Assembly (NCBI RefSeq): GCF_934636665.1
Contig: NZ_CAKUAT010000001.1
Location: forward strand, 128,787-192,786
Origin: an uncultured Senegalimassilia sp.
GTDB lineage: Bacteria; Actinomycetota; Coriobacteriia; Coriobacteriales; Eggerthellaceae
Length of the DNA: 64,000 nt
Direction of reading: 5' to 3'
The notes beneath the pieces were generated by a model, which had not been told where the DNA came from, searched no databases, and worked only from the letters and a program-made list of their open reading frames with translations. Position 1 is the stretch's first letter. Each line of letters starts with the position of its first letter. This document shows, one piece after another, positions 27,422 to 36,956 of this stretch. Position numbers and translations under genes: made by a program.

Positions 27422-28345
27422 ATGCCGAACCTGTTCGCAGACCATACCGTCGTCCTTGCCGGCTACGGCTTCAGCGTCGATGGGCCCTACCTTACGATCA
27501 ACGACCTGGACGAGGGCACGGTCGGCTACGTGCCCGTGCTCGGACGCACGTTCTCGCTGCGCCGACTCCCGCGCCGGCGCTGCATCGGCCGCATCGACCT
27601 CTGGACGCACGAACAAAGCACGTGCCCGCTGAGCGCGGAGCTGCTGCCCGACGGCAAGGAGGACATGTGCCCGGCGTGCATCGAGGCGACCGGCTTCAAC
27701 CCGTCGTTTTACTTCAGCAGCTACATCTCGCCGCAGCAGCGCGAGTACAACCAAACGCCGCACTACGTGTACCTGGCGTATTTCGCGCCGGGCTATGTGA
27801 AGGCGGGCATATCGAGCGAGACGCGCGGCATCGAGCGCCTGCTCGAGCAAGGCGCCCGCGCGGCACGCGTAGTCGGACGCTTCACCTGCGCCGACGACGC
27901 CCGCGCACTTGAAGCGGCGCTGTGCGCGCAAGATGGCGTGGCCGAGACCATGCGCGCGTCGCTCAAGGCGAAACTGCTGGCCGATGCGCCTTACAGCTTC
28001 GAGCAAGCTTGCCGCGAACTGCGCGCGGCGGCCGATAGGCTCGAAGACGTCAGCGCCGTGACGCAGGCGGGTTTCTCGCCCGAGGACGCGCTTGACCTTT
28101 CGCCGTATTACTTCGGCGGGCCGTCCCCCGACGCGCACACCATGCAGCTGCCCGAAGGCGAAGGCTTCGCGGATGTGTGCGGCGGCGTGTGCGCGGGCAT
28201 GGTCGGCGCGAACCTGGTGTTTTGGCAGGACGGGACGAACTTCATCGCGCCCATCAAGGATTGGGAATCCCACGAAATCGAGTTCCTGGACGACGAGATC
28301 GCCTGCGAATACGCCAGCGAGCCCCAGCAGATCTCGCTGTTCTAG
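27422..28345 (+). CDS. DUF2797 family protein
   Basis: 307 residues. The N-terminal third has a cysteine cluster (RRRCIGRIDL, STCPLS, DMCPACIEA) that looks like a zinc site. The middle segment YLAYFAPGYVKAGISSETRG is the recognisable DUF2797 feature and recalls a GIY-YIG nuclease core, with RLLEQGARAARVVGRF next to it. The C-terminal half is a helical region and a mixed beta region without known motifs. Function is unknown. It stands alone between a repeat-rich gap and a terminator. The name is by pattern; nuclease activity is not shown. Confidence 0.65.
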   Translation: MPNLFADHTVVLAGYGFSVDGPYLTINDLDEGTVGYVPVLGRTFSLRRLPRRRCIGRIDLWTHEQSTCPLSAELLPDGKEDMCPACIEATGFNPSFYFSSYISPQQREYNQTPHYVYLAYFAPGYVKAGISSETRGIERLLEQGARAARVVGRFTCADDARALEAALCAQDGVAETMRASLKAKLLADAPYSFEQACRELRAAADRLEDVSAVTQAGFSPEDALDLSPYYFGGPSPDAHTMQLPEGEGFADVCGGVCAGMVGANLVFWQDGTNFIAPIKDWESHEIEFLDDEIACEYASEPQQISLF

Positions 28346-28373
28346 CGCACCCGACCTGTGCCCGAAAACGCAA

Positions 28374-28409
28374 GAAGCGCCGCCCGGTTTCCCGAGCGGC
28401 GCTTCGTTT
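28374..28409 (+). terminator. Terminator behind the DUF2797 gene
   Basis: Stem gaagcgccgc/gcggcgcttc (28374-28383 with 28396-28405), then gttt. It lies 29 bases past the stop. A second inverted repeat (28486-28495 with 28532-28541) follows before the convergent symporter gene. Confidence 0.5.
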
Positions 28410-28591
28410 GCAAGCTTATGTCACGCGAAACAGCCTTCGCAAAAGCCCTTCTCGCGTACGATGGGTCCATCGCGAACGGCGCTTTTCACATGCGAGAAAT
28501 CTAGCACGCGCGATCTTCGCACGCATCGCTTTCGCATGTGACACCTTGGCGGACCCTCGCACGGCCGCGCCCACGACAGTAGTCGCAGGCT

Positions 28592-30103
28592 TTACGCTTC
28601 GTTGACGTCGGCGTCCATGGCGTCCTCGAAGTACTCCTTCACAGGGCCGTCGCCAAAGTCCTTCACCTCGTCGAGGTGCCAGCAGTCGGTCTGCGGCATG
28701 CCCGGGACGTTGTCGGCCACGAACACCGGGTCCTTGCCGGCGGCGCGCTGCTCGGAGTAGTCCTTCAGCGCCGCAAGCGCCCACTTGCCCAAAAGCAGGA
28801 TGGCGATGAGGTTCATCATGGCCATGAGGCCCATGAAGATGTCGGCCAGGTTCCAAGCCAAGTCGAAGCTGTTCACCGCGCCGTAGAAGATGACCGCCAG
28901 GCACGCCAGACGGAAGATGATCAGCGCCGCCTTGGAGTCGTTCTTGATGAAACGGAAGTTGCTCTCGGCGTAGAAGTAGTTGCCGATGAGGCTGGAGTAG
29001 GCGAACATGAAGATGGCGAACGTGATGAAGTGGATGCCCACGGGGCCCACGGAGTTGTTCACGGCCATCTGCACGAGCGGCATGCCGTTGAGGCCCTCGG
29101 CCGCGGCGGGATCCTGCACGTAGAACACCAGCACCATCATGGCCGAGCAGGTGCAGATGACGAGCGTGTCGATGTAGACCGACAGGCTTTGCACGAGACC
29201 CTGCTTGACCGGGTGGGAAACGCTGGCGGTAGCGGCGGCGTTAGGAGCAGAACCCATACCTGCCTCATTGGAGTACAGGCCGCGCTTGATGCCGAGCATG
29301 ACCACCGAGCCGGCGAAGCCGCCGAAGATGGACTGGAAGTCGAAGGCGCTCTGGAACATCAGGCCGAACACGGCGGGCAGCCAGGTGATGTTGGCGATGG
29401 TGGTCCACAGCGCGATGGCGATGTAGGCGATGGCCATGACCGGCACGATGATGGACGTGATCACGCTGATGCGCTTGGAGCCGCCGAAGATGACGCCGGC
29501 GGTGAACACCACCAGGCCCAGACCGGCCGCCACGGCAACGCCGTTGGTGGCGTAGTCGGGGATGTAGTACTCAAGCGCGCTGCATGCGTTGAACGCCTGC
29601 AGGCCATTGAAGCCGAACGCGAAGCACAGGATGAGCAGCACGCTGAACAGCACGCCAAGCTTGCGGCTGCCGAGCGCCTGATGGATATAGTAGGCCGGGC
29701 CGCCGCGGAACTCGCCGTCGGTGCCGCGCACCTTCCAGATCTGGGCGAGCGTGGACTCGACGAAGGCCGATGCCGCGCCCACCAGGGCCATAAGCCACAT
29801 CCAGAACACGGCGCCCGGGCCGCCCGTGGCGATGGCCGTCGCCACGCCGGCGATGTTACCCGTGCCCACGCGGCTGGCCGTGGAGACCATAAGCGCCTGG
29901 AACGACGAGATGGAGCGCTCGCCCTGCACGTGCTTCTTCTCGGTCAGCTGCTTGAACATGTCCTTGATGAAGCGGATCTGCACGCCCTTGGTGCGGATGG
30001 TGAAGTACACGCCCACTGCAACCAGCAGGATGAGCAGGATGTACGTGTACATGAAGCCGTCGATCTCACCCGTGATATCGACAAGCCATGCGTTGAAATC
30101 CAT
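28592..30103 (-). CDS. Alanine/glycine:cation symporter (AGCS family)
   Basis: 503 residues with about ten membrane segments. Sodium-coupled import of alanine or glycine is the known activity of the family. The signatures are visible: PGAVFWMWLMALVGAASAFV preceded by a GTGNIAGVATA motif, then STLAQIWK, GGPAYYI, and KRGLYSNEAGMGSAPNAAA. The chosen ATG at 30103 follows AGGGG and begins MDFNAWLVDI, the usual family start. The acidic C-terminal tail is short. It is a single-gene unit with a promoter and a 16-base palindrome in its leader. Confidence 0.92.
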   Translation of the reverse strand: MDFNAWLVDITGEIDGFMYTYILLILLVAVGVYFTIRTKGVQIRFIKDMFKQLTEKKHVQGERSISSFQALMVSTASRVGTGNIAGVATAIATGGPGAVFWMWLMALVGAASAFVESTLAQIWKVRGTDGEFRGGPAYYIHQALGSRKLGVLFSVLLILCFAFGFNGLQAFNACSALEYYIPDYATNGVAVAAGLGLVVFTAGVIFGGSKRISVITSIIVPVMAIAYIAIALWTTIANITWLPAVFGLMFQSAFDFQSIFGGFAGSVVMLGIKRGLYSNEAGMGSAPNAAATASVSHPVKQGLVQSLSVYIDTLVICTCSAMMVLVFYVQDPAAAEGLNGMPLVQMAVNNSVGPVGIHFITFAIFMFAYSSLIGNYFYAESNFRFIKNDSKAALIIFRLACLAVIFYGAVNSFDLAWNLADIFMGLMAMMNLIAILLLGKWALAALKDYSEQRAAGKDPVFVADNVPGMPQTDCWHLDEVKDFGDGPVKEYFEDAMDADVNEA

Positions 30104-30146
30104 GATGGCTTTCCCCTTTTCCCTATATGAAACCGATTCCCTGGAT

Positions 30147-30185
30147 TTGTGCGTACGCACAAGAATCCACGGAAACGCCACTATA
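30147..30185 (-). promoter_or_regulatory. Promoter -10 and leader palindrome of the symporter gene
   Basis: TATAGT (30180-30185, minus strand) with a weak TTACCA 18 bases upstream. Just downstream of the expected start site lies a perfect 16-base palindrome (30147-30162, TTGTGCGTACGCACAA), flanked by further near-complementary bases. It is a likely operator or leader hairpin. Confidence 0.5.
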
Positions 30186-30353
30186 CCTTATTTTGAAACA
30201 AATTGGTAACATTCGCGGTTCCCGGAAAAGACCCCCTATTCCCTAGCGTTTGTGTTCCTCGTTGTGCTTTTTCACCTTGTCCGGCTTGCGACCGCTCAAA
30301 GGGCTATGATGGTCACTTACCGAATACTGAGCAATTATGCGTAAGGGGCGCAC

Positions 30354-31694
30354 ATGCTTTCAGAACGTTTTCTCACGAATCTTGTCAAGGGGATGACCAA
30401 ACGCCATCTCGACCTTCAGCCTACCGATGAGCACTTCTTTCCCGACCCAAAGCCCGACACCAAGTACATGCTGTACCTGCACGTGCCGTTTTGCCAGGTC
30501 CTATGCCCGTATTGCAGCTTCAACCGCTACGTGTTCCACGAGGACATCGCCCGCACGTACTTCAAGAACCTGCGCCGCGAGATGATGATGCTCAAGGAAC
30601 GCGGTTGGGACTTCGAGACGCTGTACTTCGGCGGCGGCACCCCCACCATCCTGCTCGACGAGCTGTGCGAGACCATCGACCTTGCCCGCGACAACTTCCA
30701 TATCAAGGAAGTGGGCGTGGAAACGAACCCGAACCACCTTACCGAGCCGTGGCTTTCCGAGATGAAGGGCCGCGTGCAGCGCCTGTCCGTGGGCGTGCAG
30801 AGCTTCAACAACGACCTGCTCAAGCAGATGGACCGCTACAAAAAGTACGGCAGCGGCGAGGAGATCTTCGAGCGCATCGGGCAGGCCGCGCCCTACTTCG
30901 ACAGCGTGAACGTGGACATGATCTTCAACTTCCCCAGCCAGACGGAGGACATCCTGTTGGACGACCTTGAGAAGATCGTTGCCTGCGGGGCGCGCCAAAC
31001 CACGTTCAGCCCGCTGTACGTCTCAAGCGCCACCACGCGCAAGATGGAGAAGTCGCTGGGCAAGATGGACTACAACCGCGAGTTCCGCTACTACCAGATC
31101 CTCGACGAGGTGCTGTGCGGCGGCGAGCATCCCTTCTTCAGCCGCGACACCATCTGGACGTTCAACCGCCTCAATCAGCAGGGCGCCCACGACCACGACC
31201 TGTACGCCGAGGAGCTGCAGGTGGCCTACAACGAATACCCCGGCATCGGCAGCGGCTCGATCACGCACCTCAACGGCGCGCTGTACGTGAACACGTTCAG
31301 CCTGAACGAGTACAACGAGGCCATCGAGGCCGGCCACATGTCCATCATGGGCAAGTGCGTCATGAGCAAGCGCGACCTGGCCCGCTACTATTTCCTCCTG
31401 CACCTCTACCAGCTGCGCCTGGACAAGAACGACTTCAAGAAGCACTTCGGCTGCAGCATCGAGCGCCTGCTGCCGGCGGAGATGGCGTTCTACCGCGCGC
31501 ACCGCGCGTTCGCCACCGACACCCGCGACGAGCTGACGCTGACCACCATGGGTCGCTACCTGACGCTCATCCTGTACCGCCAGTTCCTCTCGGGCATGAA
31601 CAACCTGCGCGACCAGGCGCGCGATGCGCTTGACGGCGAGGAGCACAACCTGCTGTTCGGCGACGAGACGAACTGCAGCGCCTGCCTGGACTAG
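30354..31694 (+). CDS. HemN/HemW-like radical SAM enzyme
   Basis: 446 residues. The radical SAM cysteine triad is in CQVLCPYCSF (about 47-56), preceded by YLHVPFC as in the coproporphyrinogen III oxidase family. SAM contacts follow: FGGGTPTILL, ETNPNHL, SVGVQSFN. The C-terminal domain is diverged from true HemN and ends with a Cys pair (NCSACLD). Members act as oxygen-independent coproporphyrinogen dehydrogenase, haem chaperone (HemW) or other uncharacterised enzymes; sequence does not decide. No haem genes are adjacent. It starts after AAGGGG and ends in a strong terminator. Confidence 0.85.
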   Translation: MLSERFLTNLVKGMTKRHLDLQPTDEHFFPDPKPDTKYMLYLHVPFCQVLCPYCSFNRYVFHEDIARTYFKNLRREMMMLKERGWDFETLYFGGGTPTILLDELCETIDLARDNFHIKEVGVETNPNHLTEPWLSEMKGRVQRLSVGVQSFNNDLLKQMDRYKKYGSGEEIFERIGQAAPYFDSVNVDMIFNFPSQTEDILLDDLEKIVACGARQTTFSPLYVSSATTRKMEKSLGKMDYNREFRYYQILDEVLCGGEHPFFSRDTIWTFNRLNQQGAHDHDLYAEELQVAYNEYPGIGSGSITHLNGALYVNTFSLNEYNEAIEAGHMSIMGKCVMSKRDLARYYFLLHLYQLRLDKNDFKKHFGCSIERLLPAEMAFYRAHRAFATDTRDELTLTTMGRYLTLILYRQFLSGMNNLRDQARDALDGEEHNLLFGDETNCSACLD

Positions 31695-31719
31695 CACGGG
31701 CATCGCAACGTTTTCGATG

Positions 31720-31749
31720 GGCGGCATCGCGCGAGATGCCGCCTTTTTT
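31720..31749 (+). terminator. Terminator behind the radical SAM gene
   Basis: Perfect 9-bp stem (31720-31728 with 31735-31743), then six T. A textbook intrinsic terminator. Confidence 0.8.
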
Positions 31750-31827
31750 CGCGCCGAAACGCCCGTTTGACAGCGGATTCTTTGCGCGTTCACCTGGGAA
31801 ATGCGTCAAATCGTGAAAAATGTCCCC

Positions 31828-31856
31828 TTGCAGCGTGCGAAAGGCGCTCCTATACT
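31828..31856 (+). promoter_or_regulatory. Promoter of the riboflavin operon
   Basis: TTGCAG (31828-31833), 17-base spacer, TATACT (31851-31856). The expected transcript start near 31863 lies just before the FMN riboswitch. Confidence 0.75.
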
Positions 31857-31871
31857 CCCCAACCAAGATAT

Positions 31872-32054
31872 CTGTTCAGGGCGAGGTGAAATCCCTCACT
31901 GGCGGTGACGCCCCAAGCTGCGCGAAGCGGCAAGGCGAAGTCCGCGACCCTGGGAGGTTGCAAGCAGGCGGCCCCGTGGCCGCAGCATCGCAGCCCGTCA
32001 GGCTGATCTGGTGAGAATCCAGGACCAACGGTTACAGTCCGGATGGAAGAACAG
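31872..32054 (+). ncRNA. FMN riboswitch (RFN element)
   Basis: The conserved RFN blocks appear in order: the gttcagggcgaggtgaaa start, ctcactggcggtgacgcc, the ccgcgaccc segment, ctggtgagaatccagg, and ggttacagtccggatgg near the end. The closing helix P1 pairs ctgttc (31872-31877) with gaacag (32049-32054). FMN binding would favour the terminator at 32165-32196 and shut down ribDEBAH. The position between promoter and ribD, with a terminator in front of the first gene, matches a transcription-controlling switch. Confidence 0.95.
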
Positions 32055-32164
32055 GAGCACGAGAGCACACGGCCTCGGCCGGTGCCTGCTGCGGCATTCC
32101 GCAGCACCAAGGATGCATGGCAGCGCCTCGGCGTTCGCTGCGTATCCCCATTCGTCGCTTATCA

Positions 32165-32196
32165 ACGCCCGCAGATTCCCTGCGGGCGTTTTTTCA
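32165..32196 (+). terminator. Riboswitch-controlled terminator before ribD
   Basis: Perfect 11-bp stem (32165-32175 with 32181-32191) and a run of T, 43 bases upstream of the ribD start. It is the expression platform of the FMN riboswitch. Confidence 0.75.
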
Positions 32197-32238
32197 TGCC
32201 TGGACCCCGCAGGGTGGCCGCAAGAGAAAGGGCACCCC

Positions 32239-33606
32239 ATGGCAGGCATACCCGAACAACGATGCGAGGCGAACGTGGACGCCGGAGCGCAGGGAGCCGC
32301 ACCGGCGGCGCTCGGCGCCGATGACGCGCGCTTCATGCGCCGCGCCATCGAGCTGGCCTGGCGCGGTTGGGGCTGGACGAACCCGAACCCGCTGGTGGGC
32401 TGCGTGCTCGTGCGCGACGGCCGCATCATCGGCGAGGGCTGGCACGAGAAGTGCGGGCAGGCGCACGCCGAGCGCAACGCGCTTGCCGATTGCGCGCGTC
32501 GCGCCGCCGATGACGTGGCGGATGCGCAGAGCACCGAAGCCGCGCCGGCCGCCGACCCGGCTCGCGGCCATGCACGCGGCGCAACGGCCTACGTCACGCT
32601 GGAGCCGTGCTGCCACACCGGCAAGCAGCCCCCGTGCACCGATGCGCTCATCGCCGCCGGCGTTTCGCGCGTGGTGGTGGGCAGCCGCGACCCGAACCCG
32701 CTGGTGGCGGGCAAGGGATCGGCCCAGTTACGCGAAGCCGGCATCCGCGTGGAAGAGAACGCGCTGCGCGGCGAATGCGACGAGCTCAACCCCATCTTCT
32801 TTCGCTTCATCAGCCGCAAAACCCCGTACGTGGTGGCGAAATGGGCCATGAGCGCCGACGGCAAGATCGCCTGCGCTTCCGGCGACGCCCGCTGGGTGAG
32901 CGGCCCCGAGTCCCGCCGCGATACCCACGAGCTGCGCCACCGCCTGGCCGCCATCGCCGTGGGCATCAACACGGTGATGGCCGACGACCCGCTGCTCACC
33001 TGCCGTCGCGAGGGCGAGCCCGGCAACCAGCCGCTGCGCGTAGTGCTCGATTCGCGCCTGCGCATCCCCGAGGATTGCGCGCTCGTGCGCTCATGCGCGC
33101 AAGGCGAGGCCCCGCTTGCGGTTGCCACCTGCGCCGACGCAGACGATCCCGCGACCGACGCCGGCGCGAAGGCGCAACGCCTGCGGAGCCAAGGCGTGGA
33201 GGTGCTGCGCGTCCCGCAAGACGACGCGGGCCGCGTGGCCGTCCGACCGCTTTTGCGCGTGCTTGGCGAGAAGGGCATCGACTCGCTGCTCGTAGAGGGC
33301 GGGTCGGGCATCCACGGCGCCTTCTTCGACGAGGGCGCGGTGGACGAGGCCGTGGTCTACCTTGCCCCAAAGGTGGTCGGAGGTGCAGGCGCGCCGGGCC
33401 CCGTCGCAGGCGCAGGCGCCGCGCGAATGGCCGAGGCCGCGGTGCTGGGCCGCCCGAGGGCGCACGCGCTCGGCGATGACCTGAAGATCACGTTCGCGCC
33501 GGCGGGCGCGGCCCGCGTGGCCGACTACACCCCCGCTTCACGCGACGCGCTCGGCGCAACGACCCCCGCAATGCAAGGAGGCGAAGCATGTTCACCGGCA
33601 TCGTAG
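32239..33606 (+). CDS. ribD: Bifunctional riboflavin deaminase/reductase
   Basis: 455 residues, longer than the usual 360-380. The N-terminal deaminase has the zinc site HAERNALADCARR and CCHTGKQPPC; an Ala-rich insert (about 80-115) between these two motifs accounts for part of the extra length. The C-terminal reductase begins near KTPYVVAKWAMSADGKIA and includes LLVEGGSGIHGAFFDEG. The enzyme deaminates and then reduces the pyrimidine made by GTP cyclohydrolase II. The start at 32239 follows AAAGGG; the frame is open upstream into the riboswitch. The 3' end overlaps ribE by 19 bases. Confidence 0.94.
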   Translation: MAGIPEQRCEANVDAGAQGAAPAALGADDARFMRRAIELAWRGWGWTNPNPLVGCVLVRDGRIIGEGWHEKCGQAHAERNALADCARRAADDVADAQSTEAAPAADPARGHARGATAYVTLEPCCHTGKQPPCTDALIAAGVSRVVVGSRDPNPLVAGKGSAQLREAGIRVEENALRGECDELNPIFFRFISRKTPYVVAKWAMSADGKIACASGDARWVSGPESRRDTHELRHRLAAIAVGINTVMADDPLLTCRREGEPGNQPLRVVLDSRLRIPEDCALVRSCAQGEAPLAVATCADADDPATDAGAKAQRLRSQGVEVLRVPQDDAGRVAVRPLLRVLGEKGIDSLLVEGGSGIHGAFFDEGAVDEAVVYLAPKVVGGAGAPGPVAGAGAARMAEAAVLGRPRAHALGDDLKITFAPAGAARVADYTPASRDALGATTPAMQGGEACSPAS

Positions 33607-34268
33607 AGGAGACGGGGCGCGTGACGAGCGTTCCCGCACCCGGCCGCGCCGGCCGGCTGGCCATCAAGGCGTCCCGCGTGCTCGAGGGCACGCGCATCGG
33701 CGACAGCATCGCCGTCAACGGCGTGTGCCTCACCGCCACCGAGCTGCTGCCCAACGGTTTCGCCGCCGACGTGATGCCGCAGACGCTTTCGCACTCCAAC
33801 CTGGGTGCGTTGCGCGCCGGCAGCCCCGTGAACCTGGAGCGGGCCATGGCGGCCGACGGCCGGTTCGGCGGGCACATCGTCTCAGGGCACATCGACGGCA
33901 CCGGCACGGTGCGCCGCGTACGCCGCGACCAGAACGCCGTCCGCTTCACCATCGGCGCCCCCGCCGGCATCATGGCGCTCATCGTGGCGCAAGGGTCCAT
34001 CACCGTCGACGGCATCAGCCTGACGGTGGCCGACCTGTACGACGACGCGTTCGAGGTGTCGGTCATCCCGCACACGGCTGCCGAGACCACGCTGGGCTCG
34101 CACCGCCCCGGCAGCACGGTGAACCTGGAAAACGACGTGGTGGGCAAGTACGTGCAACGGTTGCTGTACAACAAGGACCGGAACACCGAAACGCCGGGCG
34201 TCGAAAACGCAAGCAAGCCTGCTTCTACGCCCCTGACCTTGGAATACCTTGCCGCGAACGGCTTCTAG
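33588..34268 (+). CDS. ribE: Riboflavin synthase, alpha subunit
   Basis: 226 residues. Two lumazine-binding repeats are visible: [12 protein letters not shown] at the start, then [15 protein letters not shown] at the domain junction. The enzyme exchanges a four-carbon unit between two lumazine molecules to give riboflavin. The signature MFTGIVEE fixes the start, which lies inside the ribD end. The last 25 residues beyond the second domain are an unstructured tail. Confidence 0.96.
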   Translation: MFTGIVEETGRVTSVPAPGRAGRLAIKASRVLEGTRIGDSIAVNGVCLTATELLPNGFAADVMPQTLSHSNLGALRAGSPVNLERAMAADGRFGGHIVSGHIDGTGTVRRVRRDQNAVRFTIGAPAGIMALIVAQGSITVDGISLTVADLYDDAFEVSVIPHTAAETTLGSHRPGSTVNLENDVVGKYVQRLLYNKDRNTETPGVENASKPASTPLTLEYLAANGF

Positions 34269-34323
34269 CACAGCGGCGCAAACCCCTTCCCTATCCCGCA
34301 ACCCCAACCGAAAGGACGAACCT

Positions 34324-35529
34324 ATGAGCATGAACACCATCCCCGAGGCGCTCGACGAGCTGCGCGCTGGCCACGTCATCATCGTGGTGGACGACCCTGA
34401 CCGCGAGAACGAGGGCGACATGATCTGCGCCGCCGAGTTCGCCACCCAGGCCAACGTAAACCTTATGGCCAGCGTGGCCAAGGGCCTCATCTGCATGCCG
34501 ATGAGCCGCGACCTGGCGCATAAGCTCAACCTTGAGCAGATGGTCTCCGAGAACACCGACAACCACGAGACCGCCTTCACCGTCAGCATCGACCACGTGA
34601 CCACCACCACGGGCATCTCGGCCGCGGAGCGCTCCATCACCGCGCTCAAGTGCGTGGACGACGACGCCAAGCCCGGCGACTTCCGCCGCCCCGGCCATAT
34701 GTTCCCCCTGGTGGCCAAGCCCGGCGGCGTGCTCGAGCGCAACGGCCACACCGAGGCCACCGTCGACCTCATGCGCCATGCGGGCATGAAGCAGTGCGGC
34801 CTGTGCTGCGAGATCATGCGCGAGGACGGCACCATGATGCGCACGAGCGAGCTGCTCGAGCTGGCGCGCGAGCACAACCTGGTCATCGTGTCCATCAAGC
34901 AGCTGCAGGACTGGTGCCGCACGCATGACAACCACATGCACGAGCAGGCTTGCGTGCAGCTGCCCTGCGAGTACGGCACGTTCCAGGCGCACGGCTTCGT
35001 GAACGACATCACAGGCGAGGAGCACGTGGCCCTGGTGAAGGGCGATCTGGGCGACGGGCGCGACGTGCTGTGCCGCGTGCACTCCGAGTGCCTGACCGGC
35101 GACGTGTTCGGCTCGAAACGCTGCGACTGCGGCGAGCAGCTGCATGCCGCCCTTGCCGCCATCGAGGCCGAGGGGCGCGGCGTGCTGCTGTACATGCGCC
35201 AGGAAGGCCGCGGCATCGGGCTGATGAACAAGCTGCGCGCTTACGAGCTGCAGGAGCAGGGCATGGATACCGTGGAGGCCAACGAGGCCCTGGGATTCGC
35301 CCCCGACCTGCGCGAATACTGGAGCGGCGCGCAGATTCTGCGCAACCTGGGCTGCAAGTCGCTGCGCCTGCTCACCAACAACCCCGATAAGGTGTACGGC
35401 CTTTCCGGCTTCAACCTGGAGATCTCTGAGCGCGTCGCCATCGAGATGGAGCCCCAGGAGCACGACCGCCGTTACCTGCAGACCAAGGCGCACCGCATGG
35501 GGCACCTGCTCGAGCACGTGGAAGACTAA
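34324..35529 (+). CDS. ribBA: 3,4-DHBP synthase / GTP cyclohydrolase II
   Basis: 401 residues, the usual fused enzyme. The N-terminal DHBP synthase half has [17 protein letters not shown] and the [13 protein letters not shown] segment. The C-terminal GTP cyclohydrolase II half has the zinc cysteines in [13 protein letters not shown] and the catalytic RQEGRGIGL. It supplies both precursors of riboflavin. The ATG at 34324 follows AAAGGA, 55 bases behind ribE. Confidence 0.97.
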   Translation: MSMNTIPEALDELRAGHVIIVVDDPDRENEGDMICAAEFATQANVNLMASVAKGLICMPMSRDLAHKLNLEQMVSENTDNHETAFTVSIDHVTTTTGISAAERSITALKCVDDDAKPGDFRRPGHMFPLVAKPGGVLERNGHTEATVDLMRHAGMKQCGLCCEIMREDGTMMRTSELLELAREHNLVIVSIKQLQDWCRTHDNHMHEQACVQLPCEYGTFQAHGFVNDITGEEHVALVKGDLGDGRDVLCRVHSECLTGDVFGSKRCDCGEQLHAALAAIEAEGRGVLLYMRQEGRGIGLMNKLRAYELQEQGMDTVEANEALGFAPDLREYWSGAQILRNLGCKSLRLLTNNPDKVYGLSGFNLEISERVAIEMEPQEHDRRYLQTKAHRMGHLLEHVED

Positions 35530-35583
35530 CCGATCCGTACCGTTAAGCGTTGCACTTAGTTCGTACAACAGAAAGGAGCCATC

Positions 35584-36051
35584 ATGGCCGTCAACATCAT
35601 CGAAGGCAAGGTAATCAACGAGGGTATGAAGGTGGGCATCGTGTGCGCCCGCTTCAACGAGTTCATCACGTCGAAGCTGCTCGGCGGCGCGCTTGACGCG
35701 CTGCGCCGCCACGACGTGTCGGAGGAGGCCGTCACCGTGGCCTGGGTTCCCGGCGCGTTCGAGATTCCCGTGGTGGCCCAGCGCATGGCGCAAAGCGGCA
35801 AGTTCGACGCCGTCATCTGCCTGGGCGCGGTCATCCGCGGCACCACCTCGCACTACGATGTGGTGTGCAACGAGGTGTCGAAGGGCATCGCCCAGGTGCA
35901 GCTGGCAACCGGCACGCCGGTGATGATGGGCGTGCTGACCGTCGACACCATCGAGCAGGCCATCGAGCGCGCGGGCACCAAGGCCGGCAACAAGGGCTTC
36001 GAGTGCGGCGTCGGCGCCATCGAGATGGTCAACGTCCTGCGTCAGCTGTAG
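35584..36051 (+). CDS. ribH: 6,7-dimethyl-8-ribityllumazine synthase
   Basis: 155 residues. It condenses the products of RibD and RibB into lumazine and forms large shells. Visible motifs are [27 protein letters not shown], the [16 protein letters not shown] segment with the catalytic His, and [20 protein letters not shown]. An AAAGGAG site precedes the start. It is the last rib gene and is followed by an intrinsic terminator. Confidence 0.97.
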   Translation: MAVNIIEGKVINEGMKVGIVCARFNEFITSKLLGGALDALRRHDVSEEAVTVAWVPGAFEIPVVAQRMAQSGKFDAVICLGAVIRGTTSHYDVVCNEVSKGIAQVQLATGTPVMMGVLTVDTIEQAIERAGTKAGNKGFECGVGAIEMVNVLRQL

Positions 36052-36144
36052 TCAGGGGTCAGGGCTGCGCCGCCTTCGCTCGCCCTCCCTCCGATGCAGG
36101 GCAAACCTGCCGAAAGCGGCGCATCGGCCCCCGCACCTTTCGTG

Positions 36145-36183
36145 AACGTCCCCGCACGCCCCCGGCGCGCGGGGACGTTTTTG
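36145..36183 (+). terminator. Terminator of the riboflavin operon
   Basis: Perfect 11-bp stem (36145-36155 with 36169-36179) followed by four T, about 95 bases past ribH and just before the VanZ-like start. Confidence 0.75.
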
Positions 36184-36200
36184 CTAGACTGGGATGCATT

Positions 36201-36767
36201 ATGACTAACGAAAACGCTTCCCAAACCTCACCGGACAACGCTTCTGGCACCGAAAAACCGCAGGTCACTGGCGGAATCCAGCGCAAAACCGCGTGCATTC
36301 TCTCCTGGATCGCCGTTGCCGCCATGCTGGCGCTCATCTTCTTCATGTCCAGCCGCAGCGGGATCGACATCGACAACAACACCGGCATCTTCTCCGCGGT
36401 CAAGCAGTGGCTGTCCGCGCAAGCCGCCGCCCTGTTCGGGCGCGAAGTGGACGTAAGCCCCGTTGGGCACTTCTGCGAATACCTGGTGCTCGGCGCGGCG
36501 CTGTGCAACGCGCTGCGCTTCCATTTGAAGCCACAAGGGCCCGCCGGCGCGCTGCTGGTGGCGAAGCCCGTTGACGAGCTATCGAAATGGGCGCCCATCG
36601 TCGCCGCGGCACTGTCGAGCCTATACGGCGTCACCGACGAGTTCCACCAGATATTCACCCCCGGCCGCAGCTGCGACCCCATGGACTGGCTGGTTGACAC
36701 CATAGCCGCCTCACTTGGCGCGCTCATCTGCTACCTGGTGCTCAAGACGCTGCGGGCAAGAAGGTAA
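36201..36767 (+). CDS. VanZ-like membrane protein
   Basis: 188 residues. A hydrophilic N-terminus of about 30 residues is followed by four membrane segments. The VanZ pattern is recognisable: FFMSSRSG after the first helix, VGHFCEYLVLGAAL, YGVTDEFHQIFTPGRSCDPMDWLVDT and a last helix. VanZ-like proteins have been linked to teicoplanin tolerance and more generally to the cell envelope, without a defined reaction. Only a weak ribosome site precedes the ATG. It lies between two terminators, so it is probably a single-gene unit. Confidence 0.88.
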   Translation: MTNENASQTSPDNASGTEKPQVTGGIQRKTACILSWIAVAAMLALIFFMSSRSGIDIDNNTGIFSAVKQWLSAQAAALFGREVDVSPVGHFCEYLVLGAALCNALRFHLKPQGPAGALLVAKPVDELSKWAPIVAAALSSLYGVTDEFHQIFTPGRSCDPMDWLVDTIAASLGALICYLVLKTLRARR

Positions 36768-36778
36768 CGCGAAACGAA

Positions 36779-36808
36779 ACGGCCCGGGATCGAACGATCC
36801 CGGGCCGT
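36779..36808 (+). terminator. Hairpin behind the VanZ-like gene
   Basis: A 13-bp perfect stem (acggcccgggatc/gatcccgggccgt) with a 4-base loop, 12 bases past the stop. It lacks a clear T run. Confidence 0.45.
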
Positions 36809-36956
36809 CGTGCATTTAGGGTTGGAGCCTATGCGCAAACGCAAACCCCGCGATTCCGCGCTGCCCACATCAAGATGAACGCAGCATCACGCTAACGCGC
36901 AGGCGCAAACCACATGCCCCCACTTCGCGTCCGAAAGCGAACGTCACCACGACGCG

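Noticed and set aside
31023..31793. A 256-codon minus-strand frame opposite the radical SAM gene
   Set aside because: Antisense to a conserved enzyme, Val/Ala/Gln/His-rich, and without a ribosome site or domain.
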